64,000 bases of DNA, from positions 56,652 to 120,651 of the forward strand of contig JAADDZ010000026.1 of the NCBI GenBank assembly GCA_013153635.1, in the 5' to 3' direction. Below, one piece after another: positions 45,185 through 54,514 of this stretch. The notes under the pieces were generated by a model that was not told where the DNA came from, searched no databases, and worked only from the letters and a program-made list of their open reading frames with translations. This stretch comes from Aquificota bacterium (lineage in GTDB: Bacteria > Aquificota > Aquificia > Aquificales > Hydrogenothermaceae). How positions within the stretch are numbered: the first letter of the stretch is position 1; the number at the start of each line of letters is the position of its first letter. Position numbers and translations under genes: made by a program.

Positions 45185-45676
45185 TTACTCCTCGTTTTTG
45201 AAAATCTTTGTAATATCAAGGATTATTAGAAGCTCTTTGTTTCCATTCTTTTCGACCATAACTACCCCTTTGATAAATTCTGGGTCTATTCCTATAGAGT
45301 TCATCGGTGGGGGAAGTATCTCTTCTGAATTTATCATTATCGCTCCGTCTATCTGGTCTACTAAACAACCTATGTAACCAAGGTCTGTATCTACTACTAC
45401 TATGATTTTTTCTTCTATGTTTCCTCCTGTATCGTTGAGTCCTAGCTTTTTCTTGAGGGTTACTACTGGTATGATATTCCCTCTTAAGTTCATCACTCCT
45501 AAAACATGGTCAGGTGTTTTAGGTACTGGTGTTATATCTGTTGTTTTTGTTATCTTTACTACATCTGTGATGTCAACTCCTACTAGTTCGTTGTTTAGTT
45601 TGAATGCTATTAGTCTTTGTTCTTTTGTTATTGGCTTGTCATAAATCTCTTTTATTCCTACTATTTCCATAGTCAT
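45185..45676 (-). CDS. cheW: Chemotaxis adaptor CheW
   Basis: SH3-like scaffold bridging receptors and CheA. LIAFKLNNELVGVDITDVVKI opens the domain, PDHVLGVMNLRGNIIPVV is the family core, and LGYIGCLVDQIDGAI completes it. 163 residues (or 161 from a second ATG). Starts 1 nt after the cheA stop, so translation is coupled. Confidence 0.94.
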   Translation of the reverse strand: MTMEIVGIKEIYDKPITKEQRLIAFKLNNELVGVDITDVVKITKTTDITPVPKTPDHVLGVMNLRGNIIPVVTLKKKLGLNDTGGNIEEKIIVVVDTDLGYIGCLVDQIDGAIMINSEEILPPPMNSIGIDPEFIKGVVMVEKNGNKELLIILDITKIFKNEE

Positions 45677-45677
45677 T

Positions 45678-47654
45678 TTAAGCTACTCCTATTAATTGAT
45701 TTTTTAGGTTTCCTATTAGGGAATTTGTATCTATGATAAGGACTACTTTTCCGTCCCCTGTTATGGTTGCCCCTGCTACTCCCGGTGTGTTGTTTAATAA
45801 TTTTCCAAGAGGTTTTATAACTATTTCTTCCTCTCCAAATAACTCTTCTACAGCTATCGCTATATTTTTCTCTCCAACTCTTACTATGATTACAAACTGT
45901 TTGTGGGGATTTTCTTCTACTTCAAAAAGCTCGTTTAGGGTAAACATTAGAAATACTTCATCTCTTAGCATAAATGATTTAAACTGACCTACCTGTTTTA
46001 CGCTAGTTGGGTCGTATTTTACGATTTCTACTACTGAAAATAGGGGTATAGCAAAGATTCTATCTTTTATTCCTACCATTAGTGTTCTTATTATGGCTAC
46101 TGTTAGTGGTAACTTCATAAGTATCTTTGTACCTTTTCCTAGCTCACTTTCTATCTCTATACTTCCTCTTAGAGAGTGTATCGTCGAAGCTACCACGTCC
46201 ATACCAACTCCTCTTCCAGAAACATCACTCACTTGGTCAGCTGTAGAAAATCCGGGCATCAATATTAGCTCGTATGCTTCTTTGTCTGAAAGATTTTCAG
46301 CTTGTTCTGGGGTTATGAGTCCTTTTTCTATAGCTTTTTGTTTTACTTTTTCTACGTCTATTCCTTTACCGTCGTCTTCTATAAGGAGTATTATTCGGTC
46401 TCCTTCTTGGTATGCGGCAAGCCTTATAGTCCCTGTTTCTGGTTTACCTTTTGCTGTTCTCTCTTCTGGAGTCTCGATACCGTGGTCGATAGCGTTTCTT
46501 ACAAGGTGAATTAAAGGCTCTTCTATCTTATCTAGTATAGACCTGTCTATCTCTGTTTCTTCTCCTTCTAATTCTAGCTGTACTTTTTTGTTTAGTTTTT
46601 TGGCAAGGTCTCTTACTATTCTTGGGAATTTGCTAAATACTCTTTTAACTGGTTGCATTCTTAGTTTCATTACAGCGTCCTGTAAGTCACTAACAGTCCT
46701 GCTAAGCCCTGTTATCGCTTCTAAAATGTCTTCTACCGCTTCTTCTGAACGGTCTCCATTCGTCAAATTGGTATATGCTAGTCTTACTATTCTGTTCCTG
46801 TCTAATACTAGCTCTCCAACGAGATTCATTAGAGTCTCTACTCTGTCTACATCTACTCTTATCACTTCTTCTTTTTTCTCTTTTTTTTCTGTTTTCTGTT
46901 TTTGGGGTTTTTGGTTGTTTGAGTTATCTTTTGAAGGGAGTGGCTGTTTTACCGAAGGTGCAGAACTAGACTGTTTTTGGTGAGTCTCTTTTGATTTTTC
47001 GTTTGAGTCTTTTTTCTTTATAAAATCTGATATGTCCTTTCCTTGGGCTATTAGAGCTTCTAGTTTTTCTATCACTGTCATGTCTGGTCTTTCGTCTGGA
47101 GGAAGTAGGATAATCTCTTCTAATATGTCTTCTAAAGACTTACCTTTGAATTTCTCAAAAAGTTTTTTTAACTCTGGGTCTAGGTCATCTACAAACTCTA
47201 GACTATCTTCTGTAGATTCGCTGTGGATGGGTTCTTCTGGAGGTTCTTCCTGTGAAGACAATATCTTCTCTAATTTTGTCAAAACCGGTTTTATCTCTTC
47301 AATATCTGGAATCTCATAGTTTTCTTTTAGGTTTTCAATAGAAGATTTAAGGTAATCTATACCTTCAAAAACGACGTCCATCTTATCTGAATCCAAAGAC
47401 AGTTCATCATTTCTAAGCTTGTTAAAAATATCTTCTAGTTTGTGTGCTAGCTCTACTATAGATTCTAGGTTTAAAAAACCAGCACCACCTTTTAGAGTAT
47501 GCATACCCCTAAAGATTTTATTAAGGAGGTCTTTGTCTGTTGGATTTTGTTCCAACTCTATCAAATCTTGGTCTAAGCTATCTAATATCTCTTCTGCTTC
47601 TATCAAAAATTCATTTAGTATCTCTTTCATATCATCTGTAAACTCTAATTTCAT
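45678..47654 (-). CDS. cheA: Chemotaxis histidine kinase CheA
   Basis: Autophosphorylating kinase of the array. HPt domain with phospho-His in FRGMHTLKGGAGFL (about residue 52). A low-complexity linker follows, then dimerisation helices from about 265. The catalytic domain has LVRNAIDHGIE, IEDDGKGID and SGRGVGMDVV, and a C-terminal CheW-like regulatory domain ends it. Residues 175-215 are not clearly a P2 CheY-binding domain. 658 residues from ATG 47654; AAGGAGG is 6 nt upstream. A GTG three bases earlier is less well placed. Confidence 0.96.
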   Translation of the reverse strand: MKLEFTDDMKEILNEFLIEAEEILDSLDQDLIELEQNPTDKDLLNKIFRGMHTLKGGAGFLNLESIVELAHKLEDIFNKLRNDELSLDSDKMDVVFEGIDYLKSSIENLKENYEIPDIEEIKPVLTKLEKILSSQEEPPEEPIHSESTEDSLEFVDDLDPELKKLFEKFKGKSLEDILEEIILLPPDERPDMTVIEKLEALIAQGKDISDFIKKKDSNEKSKETHQKQSSSAPSVKQPLPSKDNSNNQKPQKQKTEKKEKKEEVIRVDVDRVETLMNLVGELVLDRNRIVRLAYTNLTNGDRSEEAVEDILEAITGLSRTVSDLQDAVMKLRMQPVKRVFSKFPRIVRDLAKKLNKKVQLELEGEETEIDRSILDKIEEPLIHLVRNAIDHGIETPEERTAKGKPETGTIRLAAYQEGDRIILLIEDDGKGIDVEKVKQKAIEKGLITPEQAENLSDKEAYELILMPGFSTADQVSDVSGRGVGMDVVASTIHSLRGSIEIESELGKGTKILMKLPLTVAIIRTLMVGIKDRIFAIPLFSVVEIVKYDPTSVKQVGQFKSFMLRDEVFLMFTLNELFEVEENPHKQFVIIVRVGEKNIAIAVEELFGEEEIVIKPLGKLLNNTPGVAGATITGDGKVVLIIDTNSLIGNLKNQLIGVA

Positions 47655-47665
47655 CACTTACCTCC

Positions 47666-48199
47666 TTATAAACCAAATTCTTTGAGTATATCGTCAACAT
47701 CTTCTTGGGAAACTTCCTTTTTCCACTCTATCTCTTTTAGCTTTTCTTTTAACTCCCTTTTTTCTTCTTCTGATTTTGTATTATCATTTAGTCCAAAAAG
47801 GAGGATAATTTTTAAAATTTCTCTTTCTAAGTCTTTCATAAAACTTGCCACTTTCAATAACCGTTGAGAAAGAATGTCCTGAAATTCTAACTTGGTCAAA
47901 TCATTAACAAGAGTGTCGTAAATATTTTTTACCAACTGGTTATTTTCTTCTATAAGTGGGTCGTTTCCATAGATTTTGAGCAGAGCTTTATTGTTATCCT
48001 GTACCTTTTTTAATACTGACAGACTAGCGTTTATATCATTTATGATTTCTGAAGTGTACTTTTCACTTTCCTCTATAGATAGGCGTATATGACGGTCTAC
48101 ACTTTGGAAACCATCTTTTTTAACATCTAGATTTTCTAACTCCTTTTTATAATTTTCGATTATGCTCATAAGCTCTCTAACTTCTTCTATTAAACTCAT
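47666..48199 (-). CDS. cheZ: CheZ-type CheY-P phosphatase
   Basis: Helical protein of 177 residues. Two features identify it. The core helix segment [20 protein letters not shown] aligns with the E. coli CheZ catalytic helix, including the Asp and the catalytic Gln five and one residues into the QD-x3-Q pattern. The C-terminal tail [14 protein letters not shown] closely matches the CheZ peptide that binds CheY-P. It lies first in the che operon. GGGGG SD is 7 nt before ATG 48199; upstream open codons lack an SD. Confidence 0.85.
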   Translation of the reverse strand: MSLIEEVRELMSIIENYKKELENLDVKKDGFQSVDRHIRLSIEESEKYTSEIINDINASLSVLKKVQDNNKALLKIYGNDPLIEENNQLVKNIYDTLVNDLTKLEFQDILSQRLLKVASFMKDLEREILKIILLFGLNDNTKSEEEKRELKEKLKEIEWKKEVSQEDVDDILKEFGL

Positions 48200-48238
48200 A
48201 TATTTACCCCCTTTTGTGTTTGTTAAATATTTCGTACC

Positions 48239-48265
48239 TAAAGCCAATTACATTAATGCCGAAAA
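48239..48265 (+). promoter_or_regulatory. Sigma-28 (FliA) promoter of the chemoreceptor/flagellar operon
   Basis: TAAAGCCA (48239-48246), 11 nt, GCCGAAAA (48258-48265). Consensus is TAAAGTTT-N11-GCCGATAA, so the -35 core, spacing and 7 of 8 bases of -10 match. GCCGA was found in no other intergenic stretch. Start site would be near 48272, leaving a ~32-nt leader to the ATG at 48304. Confidence 0.75.
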
Positions 48266-48303
48266 ACCTTTTCAAGAAAAAGACAAAAATTTTTAGGAAA
48301 AAA

Positions 48304-49884
48304 ATGAGAATCAAAACAAAACTTATCCTTTCTGTTGTAGTAGAAGTTTTGATAATCTTTTTGATGACTGAATATGTACATCACTTGATAGTCGACTATC
48401 AAAAGCTACAAAACCATCTAACAGATATAGAAAAAGAAAAACAGCAAGCTTTAAAACAGGGAAACATACAGATATACACTCACATGTATCTAAAACAGCA
48501 AGAAATAAAGAAAAAAGCTGAAAATACTTTAGAAAAAGCCTCCTTTTTAGTGGTGATTATACCTATATTTAGTCTAATAATAATAGGTATTGGCGGATAC
48601 CTCACCTATAGAAACATAGTGATACCCATCAATAAAATGATACTCACAATGCGTAAAATCCAAGAAGGAGACCTAACAAAACAGCTGAATATAAACAAAA
48701 ACGATGAACTAGGATTATTAGCCAAAGAGTTTGATAGTTTTGTAAGCTGGATTAAAACGGTACTTTTAAACCTTACAAAACTAACCTCAAATGTATCTTC
48801 CCATTCTATAAAAACAATAGTAGAGCTACTATACACAAAAAACAAAAACTCAAAAATACAAGACAGCTCCTTGGAACTTTCCTTATCATCTGAACTTTTG
48901 ACCCACTCCATAATAAATGTAAGCATAGAAACAGGAAACATATACAAAAGTGCAAAAGATATGAACGAAGAAGCAGAAAAAGGAAACCAAACCATAGACA
49001 GTTCTATCAAAAGCGTACAAAAGTTAGCTGACGATGTAATCCAATTTCAAAAAGAGATGGATAACTTTTTAGAAGATTCAGAAAAAATCAAAGAAGTAGT
49101 AGGAACTATAAAAAGTATAGCAGAGCAGACCAATCTACTAGCTATAAATGCCGCCATAGAAGCCGCAAGAGCCGGAAAGTATGGAAAAGGCTTTTCAGTA
49201 GTAGCAGAAGAAGTAAGTAATCTAGCAGAAAGAACAGCCCAAGAAGTACACCAAGTAAAAAACATAGTAGACAACCTTACAAAAAGTATAAACAACCTAG
49301 CACAAAGCCTCCAAATGCAGGCAAAAGAAGCCACAAACGTAAAAAAAGACATCAATTATTCTAAAGAGGCTTTCTACAAAATAAAAATGATGAGTCAAAA
49401 ACTATTTGAATCCTCCCAAACGATAAACACATTGGTAAACGAACAACTTGGTATCCTAGACATAGTAAAAAACAATGTAGTATCTATAGAACAAAAAATA
49501 TCAGAATTTGGGAAAATCTTTTCCCACCTAGCAGAAGAAATAATAATACAAAGAGAAGCTATAGATTCAGTAGAAGAAAATATATCCCAGTTCAAACTAG
49601 AAAAAAACCCTCTCCTAATAATAAAACTAAAAGTATTTCACTGGATAGGAACAACCCTTTCAGAACTAACTTACTATCCACCTAAACAGATAATAGACCT
49701 TATCCAAGAAAACCACCTCCCAGAAAAGGAAAAACTCCTTATTTACATTAAGAACATAGACACCTCTTTGAAAAAAATCACAGCACAAACAGAAGAAACA
49801 GAAAAAGAACAAGCTTTCGAAGAACTTATAAAAGATACAAAAGCGGTTATAAAATTTTTCTTACAAAAAGAAAAAGGAATATAA
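48304..49884 (+). CDS. Transmembrane methyl-accepting chemotaxis protein
   Basis: Receptor of 526 residues from ATG 48304, preceded by AGGA. Helix 1 (about 5-25) and helix 2 (about 82-102) enclose only about 55 periplasmic residues, too short for a four-helix or Cache sensor. HAMP and signalling hairpin ([22 protein letters not shown]) follow. A C-terminal helical segment of about 95 residues contains [10 protein letters not shown], vaguely like a degenerate CZB without its Cys. Open codons to 48214 include the promoter, so they are untranslated. Confidence 0.88.
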   Translation: MRIKTKLILSVVVEVLIIFLMTEYVHHLIVDYQKLQNHLTDIEKEKQQALKQGNIQIYTHMYLKQQEIKKKAENTLEKASFLVVIIPIFSLIIIGIGGYLTYRNIVIPINKMILTMRKIQEGDLTKQLNINKNDELGLLAKEFDSFVSWIKTVLLNLTKLTSNVSSHSIKTIVELLYTKNKNSKIQDSSLELSLSSELLTHSIINVSIETGNIYKSAKDMNEEAEKGNQTIDSSIKSVQKLADDVIQFQKEMDNFLEDSEKIKEVVGTIKSIAEQTNLLAINAAIEAARAGKYGKGFSVVAEEVSNLAERTAQEVHQVKNIVDNLTKSINNLAQSLQMQAKEATNVKKDINYSKEAFYKIKMMSQKLFESSQTINTLVNEQLGILDIVKNNVVSIEQKISEFGKIFSHLAEEIIIQREAIDSVEENISQFKLEKNPLLIIKLKVFHWIGTTLSELTYYPPKQIIDLIQENHLPEKEKLLIYIKNIDTSLKKITAQTEETEKEQAFEELIKDTKAVIKFFLQKEKGI

Positions 49885-49885
49885 C

Positions 49886-50482
49886 ATGAAATACCTAAAA
49901 TCAGGAAAACGATATTCAGGATACATAAACCTACCAAACAACTGCCACATAGATAGAGACATCTACTTTCAGATGTTTTTCAGTGCCATAATAACACAGC
50001 AAGACCAAACTATAACCCTACATACATTCAACCCACTAAAAACAGGAAAAATCATTCAAAAATGTGGTGAATTCAACCTTTTCTTTCCAGAAGAAATCGT
50101 AACCTACAGATTCAAGGTTATCTCCTACATTCAAGACACAATAAAAGGAACATTTGTAAACTCTTTCAAAGAAAAAAGGAGAGCCTTTAGACTACCTATC
50201 TGTGACCAAGGGTTCAGCATAAACGGAAAAAATATAATCCTCATAAACATAAGCGTCTCTGGTGTACTCTTTATCTCTACACAGAGCCTAACAAACACCA
50301 TAACGATAAAACACAGCGATGGAAAAACAATAAAAGCCAAAATAATAGAAAAAACACAAAAAAATAAAGAATTTATATATAGAGCAAAAATAACAGATTC
50401 AAACTTTAACATATCACAATTTTTATCCGAAAAATATCTACAAATGTGTAAAAAGATACTAACCGAAAACTGCAAGGAGTAA
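49886..50482 (+). CDS. PilZ-domain c-di-GMP receptor (YcgR-like)
   Basis: 198 residues. The PilZ c-di-GMP motifs are RRAFR (RxxxR) at about 91-95 and NISVSG ([D/N]xSxxG) some 25 residues later. The N-terminal beta domain resembles the YcgR N-terminal fold. In other bacteria such proteins brake the motor through FliG/MotA; the next gene is fliG. It follows the receptor gene by 1 nt and precedes fliG by 2 nt. Confidence 0.85.
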   Translation: MKYLKSGKRYSGYINLPNNCHIDRDIYFQMFFSAIITQQDQTITLHTFNPLKTGKIIQKCGEFNLFFPEEIVTYRFKVISYIQDTIKGTFVNSFKEKRRAFRLPICDQGFSINGKNIILINISVSGVLFISTQSLTNTITIKHSDGKTIKAKIIEKTQKNKEFIYRAKITDSNFNISQFLSEKYLQMCKKILTENCKE

Positions 50483-50484
50483 AA

Positions 50485-51510
50485 ATGCCTGAAAACGCTA
50501 CCCAAGAACAGATACCAAACCCAAAGAAAGCGGCTATCTTACTATCAGCCCTACCTGAAGAAACAGCATCAGAGATATTCAAACATCTAAAAGACCACGA
50601 AATAGAAAAACTAATAAAAGTAATCATATCACTAGAACCCCCCACAAAAGAGATGGTAAAAGCGGTCTTAGAAGAAGCTTTCGAACAACTCAAAAAAATA
50701 TCACCGATACGACTAGCTCCAGACAAGCTAAGGAAGATACTAGAAAGCTCCCTTCCTCCAGAAAAATTACAGAAACTACTAGAAGAAACCTTCGTAACAG
50801 AAGAAGGAAAAGCTATATTCAGAGAGCTAGAAAAAATGGATCCAAAAATAGTAGCCAGCATCTTACAAAACGAACACCCCCAAGTTATAGCTATGGTTCT
50901 ATCCCAACTAAATCCAATGAAAGCCGCTGATGTAATACAATTCTTACCTAAAAGATTAGGAGTAACAAACGTACAAGAAGAAGTAATAAAAAGAATAGCC
51001 ACCTTAGAAAAAATACCCACCCAGATGCTAAAAGTAGTTGCAAACACCTTAGAAGAAGAACTTCTAACCCTAGGAGCAGGAAAAGGAGAAAGTTTAAGCG
51101 GTATAGATATAGCCGCAGAGATAGTAAATGCACTACCTAAAGACATGCAGATAGAAATACTAGACGAAATAAGAAAAGAAGACAAAGTCCTCGCTGACAC
51201 AATAGAAGAGAAGATGTTTAAATTCGAAGACATAGCAAAACTAGACAATAGAGCCATAATAGAGATACTCAAAAATGTTGATAAAAACGACCTCCTCCTC
51301 GCACTTAAAGGCGCTCCTCAAGAAATTATCGACAAATTCTTATCTAACATGTCAAAAAGAGCCGCCCAAATGTTTATGGAAGACATGGAAGTACTTGGAC
51401 CAGTCAAAAAGTCAGACGTAGAAAACGCACGGAAAAAAGTTATCGCCAAAATAAAAGAGCTTATAGAAGCAGGCGTAATAGAATATGGAGCATCAGAAGA
51501 ATACCTTTAA
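50485..51510 (+). CDS. fliG: Flagellar motor switch protein FliG
   Basis: Rotor protein between MS-ring and C-ring that contacts the stator. NPKKAAILLSALPEE opens the N-domain, the middle-domain EHPQ motif is in QNEHPQVIAMVLSQL, and the C-domain torque helix has charged residues in IIDKFLSNMSKRAAQMFMED. 341 residues, full length. SD AAGGAG before ATG. Confidence 0.96.
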   Translation: MPENATQEQIPNPKKAAILLSALPEETASEIFKHLKDHEIEKLIKVIISLEPPTKEMVKAVLEEAFEQLKKISPIRLAPDKLRKILESSLPPEKLQKLLEETFVTEEGKAIFRELEKMDPKIVASILQNEHPQVIAMVLSQLNPMKAADVIQFLPKRLGVTNVQEEVIKRIATLEKIPTQMLKVVANTLEEELLTLGAGKGESLSGIDIAAEIVNALPKDMQIEILDEIRKEDKVLADTIEEKMFKFEDIAKLDNRAIIEILKNVDKNDLLLALKGAPQEIIDKFLSNMSKRAAQMFMEDMEVLGPVKKSDVENARKKVIAKIKELIEAGVIEYGASEEYL

Positions 51511-51521
51511 AGGAAAACAAA

Positions 51522-52472
51522 ATGAGTGAAGAATTTCTATCCCAAGAAGAAATAGATGCCTTACTAGGAGGAGAAAAAAAAGAAGAAAAAGAAAAGAAAG
51601 ATGTAGAACCCTTTGATTTCTCCCAGATAGAAAGTGTAAAAAAAGGTAGCCTTCCGGGACTAGACCTTATATACGAAAGATGGGTAAAACTCTTTAGAGA
51701 AGAATCAAGAAAACTCATAGCCCAGATAAACATGGTAAGTAAAGAAGACATATATATAACAAGATTCAACTCATTTATGTCAAAAATTCCCCTCCCTTCA
51801 GCATATGTAATATTTTCAATGAAACCTCTAAAAGAAAATGCATTACTAGTACTAGACTCTAGACTAGTATTCACAATAATAAGCGTTCTCTTTGGAGGAC
51901 CCGCTAAACCATTCAAAGTAGAAGGAAGAGAGTTCACAAAATTAGAGATGAAAGTAGTAAATGACTTTATCCAAACAGTACTAAATACATTTGAAACAAC
52001 ATGGGACACCCTATATCCAGTAAGCATAGAAACAAAATCTATAGAACTAAACCCAAACCTAGCAAAAATAGTAGCAGGAAACGAAAAAGTTATAATAGTA
52101 GAAATCATGGTAGATATAGACGGATACGAAGCCCCTTTGTACTTCTGTTTTCCTCACGGACTCTTCCTACCAATAAAAGAGATAATACATTCAGAATTTT
52201 CCGTAGAAGAAGACGCAGAATGGAAAGAAAAACTCCTAAACAAAATATCAACCCTTGAAGCTAAACTCCACCTAGAACTATGCCGAAAAAGTTTTAAAGT
52301 AAAAGAACTCCTAGAATGGAAAGAAGGGACACAGATAGAACTAAAAGTAGACAAAGAAGACGACCTAATTTTATTTGTAGAAAACGCTCCAAAATTTTAC
52401 TCAAAATTAGGAAAAATAAAAGAAAAATACGCCGCCCTCATAAAAGGTAGGATAGAAAAAAATAATGAGTGA
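51522..52472 (+). CDS. fliM: Flagellar motor switch protein FliM
   Basis: C-ring protein that receives CheY-P. N-terminal CheY-binding peptide EEFLSQEEIDALLGG is textbook. Middle CheC-like domain contains FNSFMSKIPLPSAYVIF and LFGGPAKPF, and a C-terminal SpoA domain follows. 316 residues. 11 nt after fliG; overlaps fliN by 8 nt. Confidence 0.95.
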   Translation: MSEEFLSQEEIDALLGGEKKEEKEKKDVEPFDFSQIESVKKGSLPGLDLIYERWVKLFREESRKLIAQINMVSKEDIYITRFNSFMSKIPLPSAYVIFSMKPLKENALLVLDSRLVFTIISVLFGGPAKPFKVEGREFTKLEMKVVNDFIQTVLNTFETTWDTLYPVSIETKSIELNPNLAKIVAGNEKVIIVEIMVDIDGYEAPLYFCFPHGLFLPIKEIIHSEFSVEEDAEWKEKLLNKISTLEAKLHLELCRKSFKVKELLEWKEGTQIELKVDKEDDLILFVENAPKFYSKLGKIKEKYAALIKGRIEKNNE

Positions 52473-52968
52473 AGAAGAAAAAAATCAACAAGAAAATAAG
52501 GAAAACCAACAAGAAGAAACCCAAGAAGACCTAGCATCAGCTTGGGAAGAGATGGTAAACCAACAAGAACAAGAGACAGAAGAAAATACCCAAGAAGACT
52601 TAGCATCTGCTTGGGAAGAAGCTCTCTCACAGCAACAACCTACAGAAGAAAAAACAGAAGAACCAGAAGAAAAACAGACAGCAGTAACCCTCACAGAAGA
52701 AGAAAAACTCGTATTTCTTATGGACATACCCCTAGAAATCTCCGTAGAAATAGGAAGTACAAAAATGCCCTTAGAAGAGATACTAAAACTAAATCCAAAC
52801 TCTGTAGTAGAGCTAGACAAATTTATAAACCAGCCAGTAGACCTAAAAATAAATGGAAGACTAATAGCCCAAGGAGAACTCTACACCGTAAAAAATCACT
52901 TTGGAATAAAAATAACAAACATAATAACCCCCCAAGAAAGACTAAAAATATTAGACGAAATCATATAA
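52465..52968 (+). CDS. fliN: Flagellar motor switch protein FliN with duplicated N-terminal motif
   Basis: C-ring SpoA-domain protein, 167 residues. The SpoA domain (about 85-165) has FLMDIPLEISVEIGSTKMP, NSVVELDKFINQPVDL and GRLIAQGELY. The acidic Gln/Glu-rich N-terminus repeats TQEDLASAWEE exactly at residues 19-29 and 42-52. Many FliN proteins carry one such DDLW/A-EAL helix, used for FliH binding. ATG overlaps fliM. Confidence 0.94.
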   Translation: MSEEEKNQQENKENQQEETQEDLASAWEEMVNQQEQETEENTQEDLASAWEEALSQQQPTEEKTEEPEEKQTAVTLTEEEKLVFLMDIPLEISVEIGSTKMPLEEILKLNPNSVVELDKFINQPVDLKINGRLIAQGELYTVKNHFGIKITNIITPQERLKILDEII

Positions 52969-52979
52969 CGAGGAAAAAA

Positions 52980-53699
52980 ATGGGAATAAACTTCCAGCCT
53001 ATATACATACTAGCATCAGGAGCAGAAAGAGCAAAAGACAAACTAGACACAACATCAAACAACCTAGCCAACGTCAACACCCCGGGGTTTAAAAAGATAA
53101 TCCTAAGAGAGATGAGCCAAAACATACCAAACAACCCAAAAGACGCAAAAGAGCTATTTACCTTTGTTAGATTCAACGATACCCCTGTAATCCTAGAACA
53201 AGGCTCTTTAAAAAAAACAGAGCGAAATCTAGACCTAGCCATTCAAGGAGATGGATTCTTCACCATAAGAGACAGTGCTGGAAACACATTTCTAACTAGG
53301 AATGGACACTTTTTTGTAGACCCATCAGGAACACTAATAGACCAAAATAACAACCTAATCTTAGACCAAAACAACAACCCAATAACAATAGACCCAACCA
53401 AAAACATAACCATCACCAAAGACGGCACAATATACCAAAACAACACCCAAATAGCAAAACTACAAATCCTCACCTACCAGTCTGTAAACCCAGTAGGAAA
53501 CTCCTACTACACAGGAACAGGAAATCCAATACCCCCAAAATACCAGATACATCAAGGATTTTTAGAAAACTCAAACACAAATAGCATAAAAGAGATGATA
53601 AATCTAATAGAAGCCCACCGAAGATTCGATATATACGGCAACCTAATGAGAGCATTAGACCAACTAGAACAAAAAACCCATGAAATAGGAAGAGCATAA
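52980..53699 (+). CDS. flgF: Flagellar basal-body rod protein FlgF
   Basis: Proximal rod protein of the FlgE/F/G family, 239 residues. N-terminal DTTSNNLANVNTPGFK and NLDLAIQGDGFFTI are family motifs, as is the C-terminal helix EMINLIEAHRRFDIYGNLMRALDQL. Shorter than FlgG and immediately upstream of it, as for FlgF. Open codons before 52980 are fliN in another frame; GAGGA precedes ATG 52980. Confidence 0.9.
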   Translation: MGINFQPIYILASGAERAKDKLDTTSNNLANVNTPGFKKIILREMSQNIPNNPKDAKELFTFVRFNDTPVILEQGSLKKTERNLDLAIQGDGFFTIRDSAGNTFLTRNGHFFVDPSGTLIDQNNNLILDQNNNPITIDPTKNITITKDGTIYQNNTQIAKLQILTYQSVNPVGNSYYTGTGNPIPPKYQIHQGFLENSNTNSIKEMINLIEAHRRFDIYGNLMRALDQLEQKTHEIGRA

Positions 53700-53713
53700 A
53701 GGAGGTAAAAAAA

Positions 53714-54514
53714 ATGATAAGAGCCCTTTGGACATCAGCATCAGGAATGGAAGCACAACAGATAAACCTAGATGTAATATCCAACAACATAGCAAACGTA
53801 AATACAACAGGTTTCAAGCGAAGTAGAGCAAACTTCGAAGACCTAATATACCAGACGATAAGAGACCCGGGAGTCATGAGTTCCAATCAAAACAGAGTAC
53901 CCTCTGGAATACAGATAGGACTTGGAGTAAAACTATCAGATGTTTCAAAAATACACTCCCAAGGAAGCCTAATAAAAACAGACCGAAACCTAGACCTAGC
54001 CATTCAAGGAGACGGATACTTTAGAATAGAACTTCCAAACGGAGGAGAAGCATACACAAGAGCAGGGAATTTCCACATAGATAATGAAGGATTCCTAGTA
54101 ACCTCTGAAGGTTACAGGCTAAGCCCAAACATACAAATAAGCTCACCAGAAACCTTAGTAAGCATATCCATAAGCCCCAACGGAAAAGTATTCCTAGTTA
54201 GAAACGAAGGAGGTCAACAAACAACAGAAGAGCTAGCAGACATAAAACTCTACAAATTCATAAACCCAGCAGGACTAAAATCAATAGGACAAAACCTATA
54301 CCTATTCACAGATGCATCAGGAGAACCAGTAGAAGGAGACCCAAATACAGACGGATTTGGGAAAATAGCACAAGGCTTCCTAGAAGCCTCAAACGTTAAC
54401 ATCGTAGAAGAAATGGTAAACCTAATAGTAGCTCAAAGAGCATACGAAATAAACTCAAAAGGGATAATAACCGCAGATGAAATGCTTAGAACAGTTGGAA
54501 CTCTCAAATCCTAA
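53714..54514 (+). CDS. flgG: Flagellar distal rod protein FlgG
   Basis: 266 residues. ALWTSASGMEAQQINLDVISNNIANVNTTGFK is a classic FlgG N-terminus. Next come RNLDLAIQGDGYFRI, and at the end NIVEEMVNLIVAQRAYEINSK. AAGGAGG upstream. It shares a 23-nt identical stretch with flgF in the motif region. Overlaps flgA by 38 nt. Confidence 0.96.
   Translation: MIRALWTSASGMEAQQINLDVISNNIANVNTTGFKRSRANFEDLIYQTIRDPGVMSSNQNRVPSGIQIGLGVKLSDVSKIHSQGSLIKTDRNLDLAIQGDGYFRIELPNGGEAYTRAGNFHIDNEGFLVTSEGYRLSPNIQISSPETLVSISISPNGKVFLVRNEGGQQTTEELADIKLYKFINPAGLKSIGQNLYLFTDASGEPVEGDPNTDGFGKIAQGFLEASNVNIVEEMVNLIVAQRAYEINSKGIITADEMLRTVGTLKS

Noticed and set aside
50406..51272. 288-codon minus-strand open frame across pilZ and fliG
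   Set aside because: Low-complexity Ser/Phe/Ile protein with no recognisable domain; a by-product of biased codons in fliG.
52542..52979. Upstream extension of the flgF frame through fliN
   Set aside because: Arg-rich translation of fliN in another frame; flgF has its own SD and ATG at 52980.
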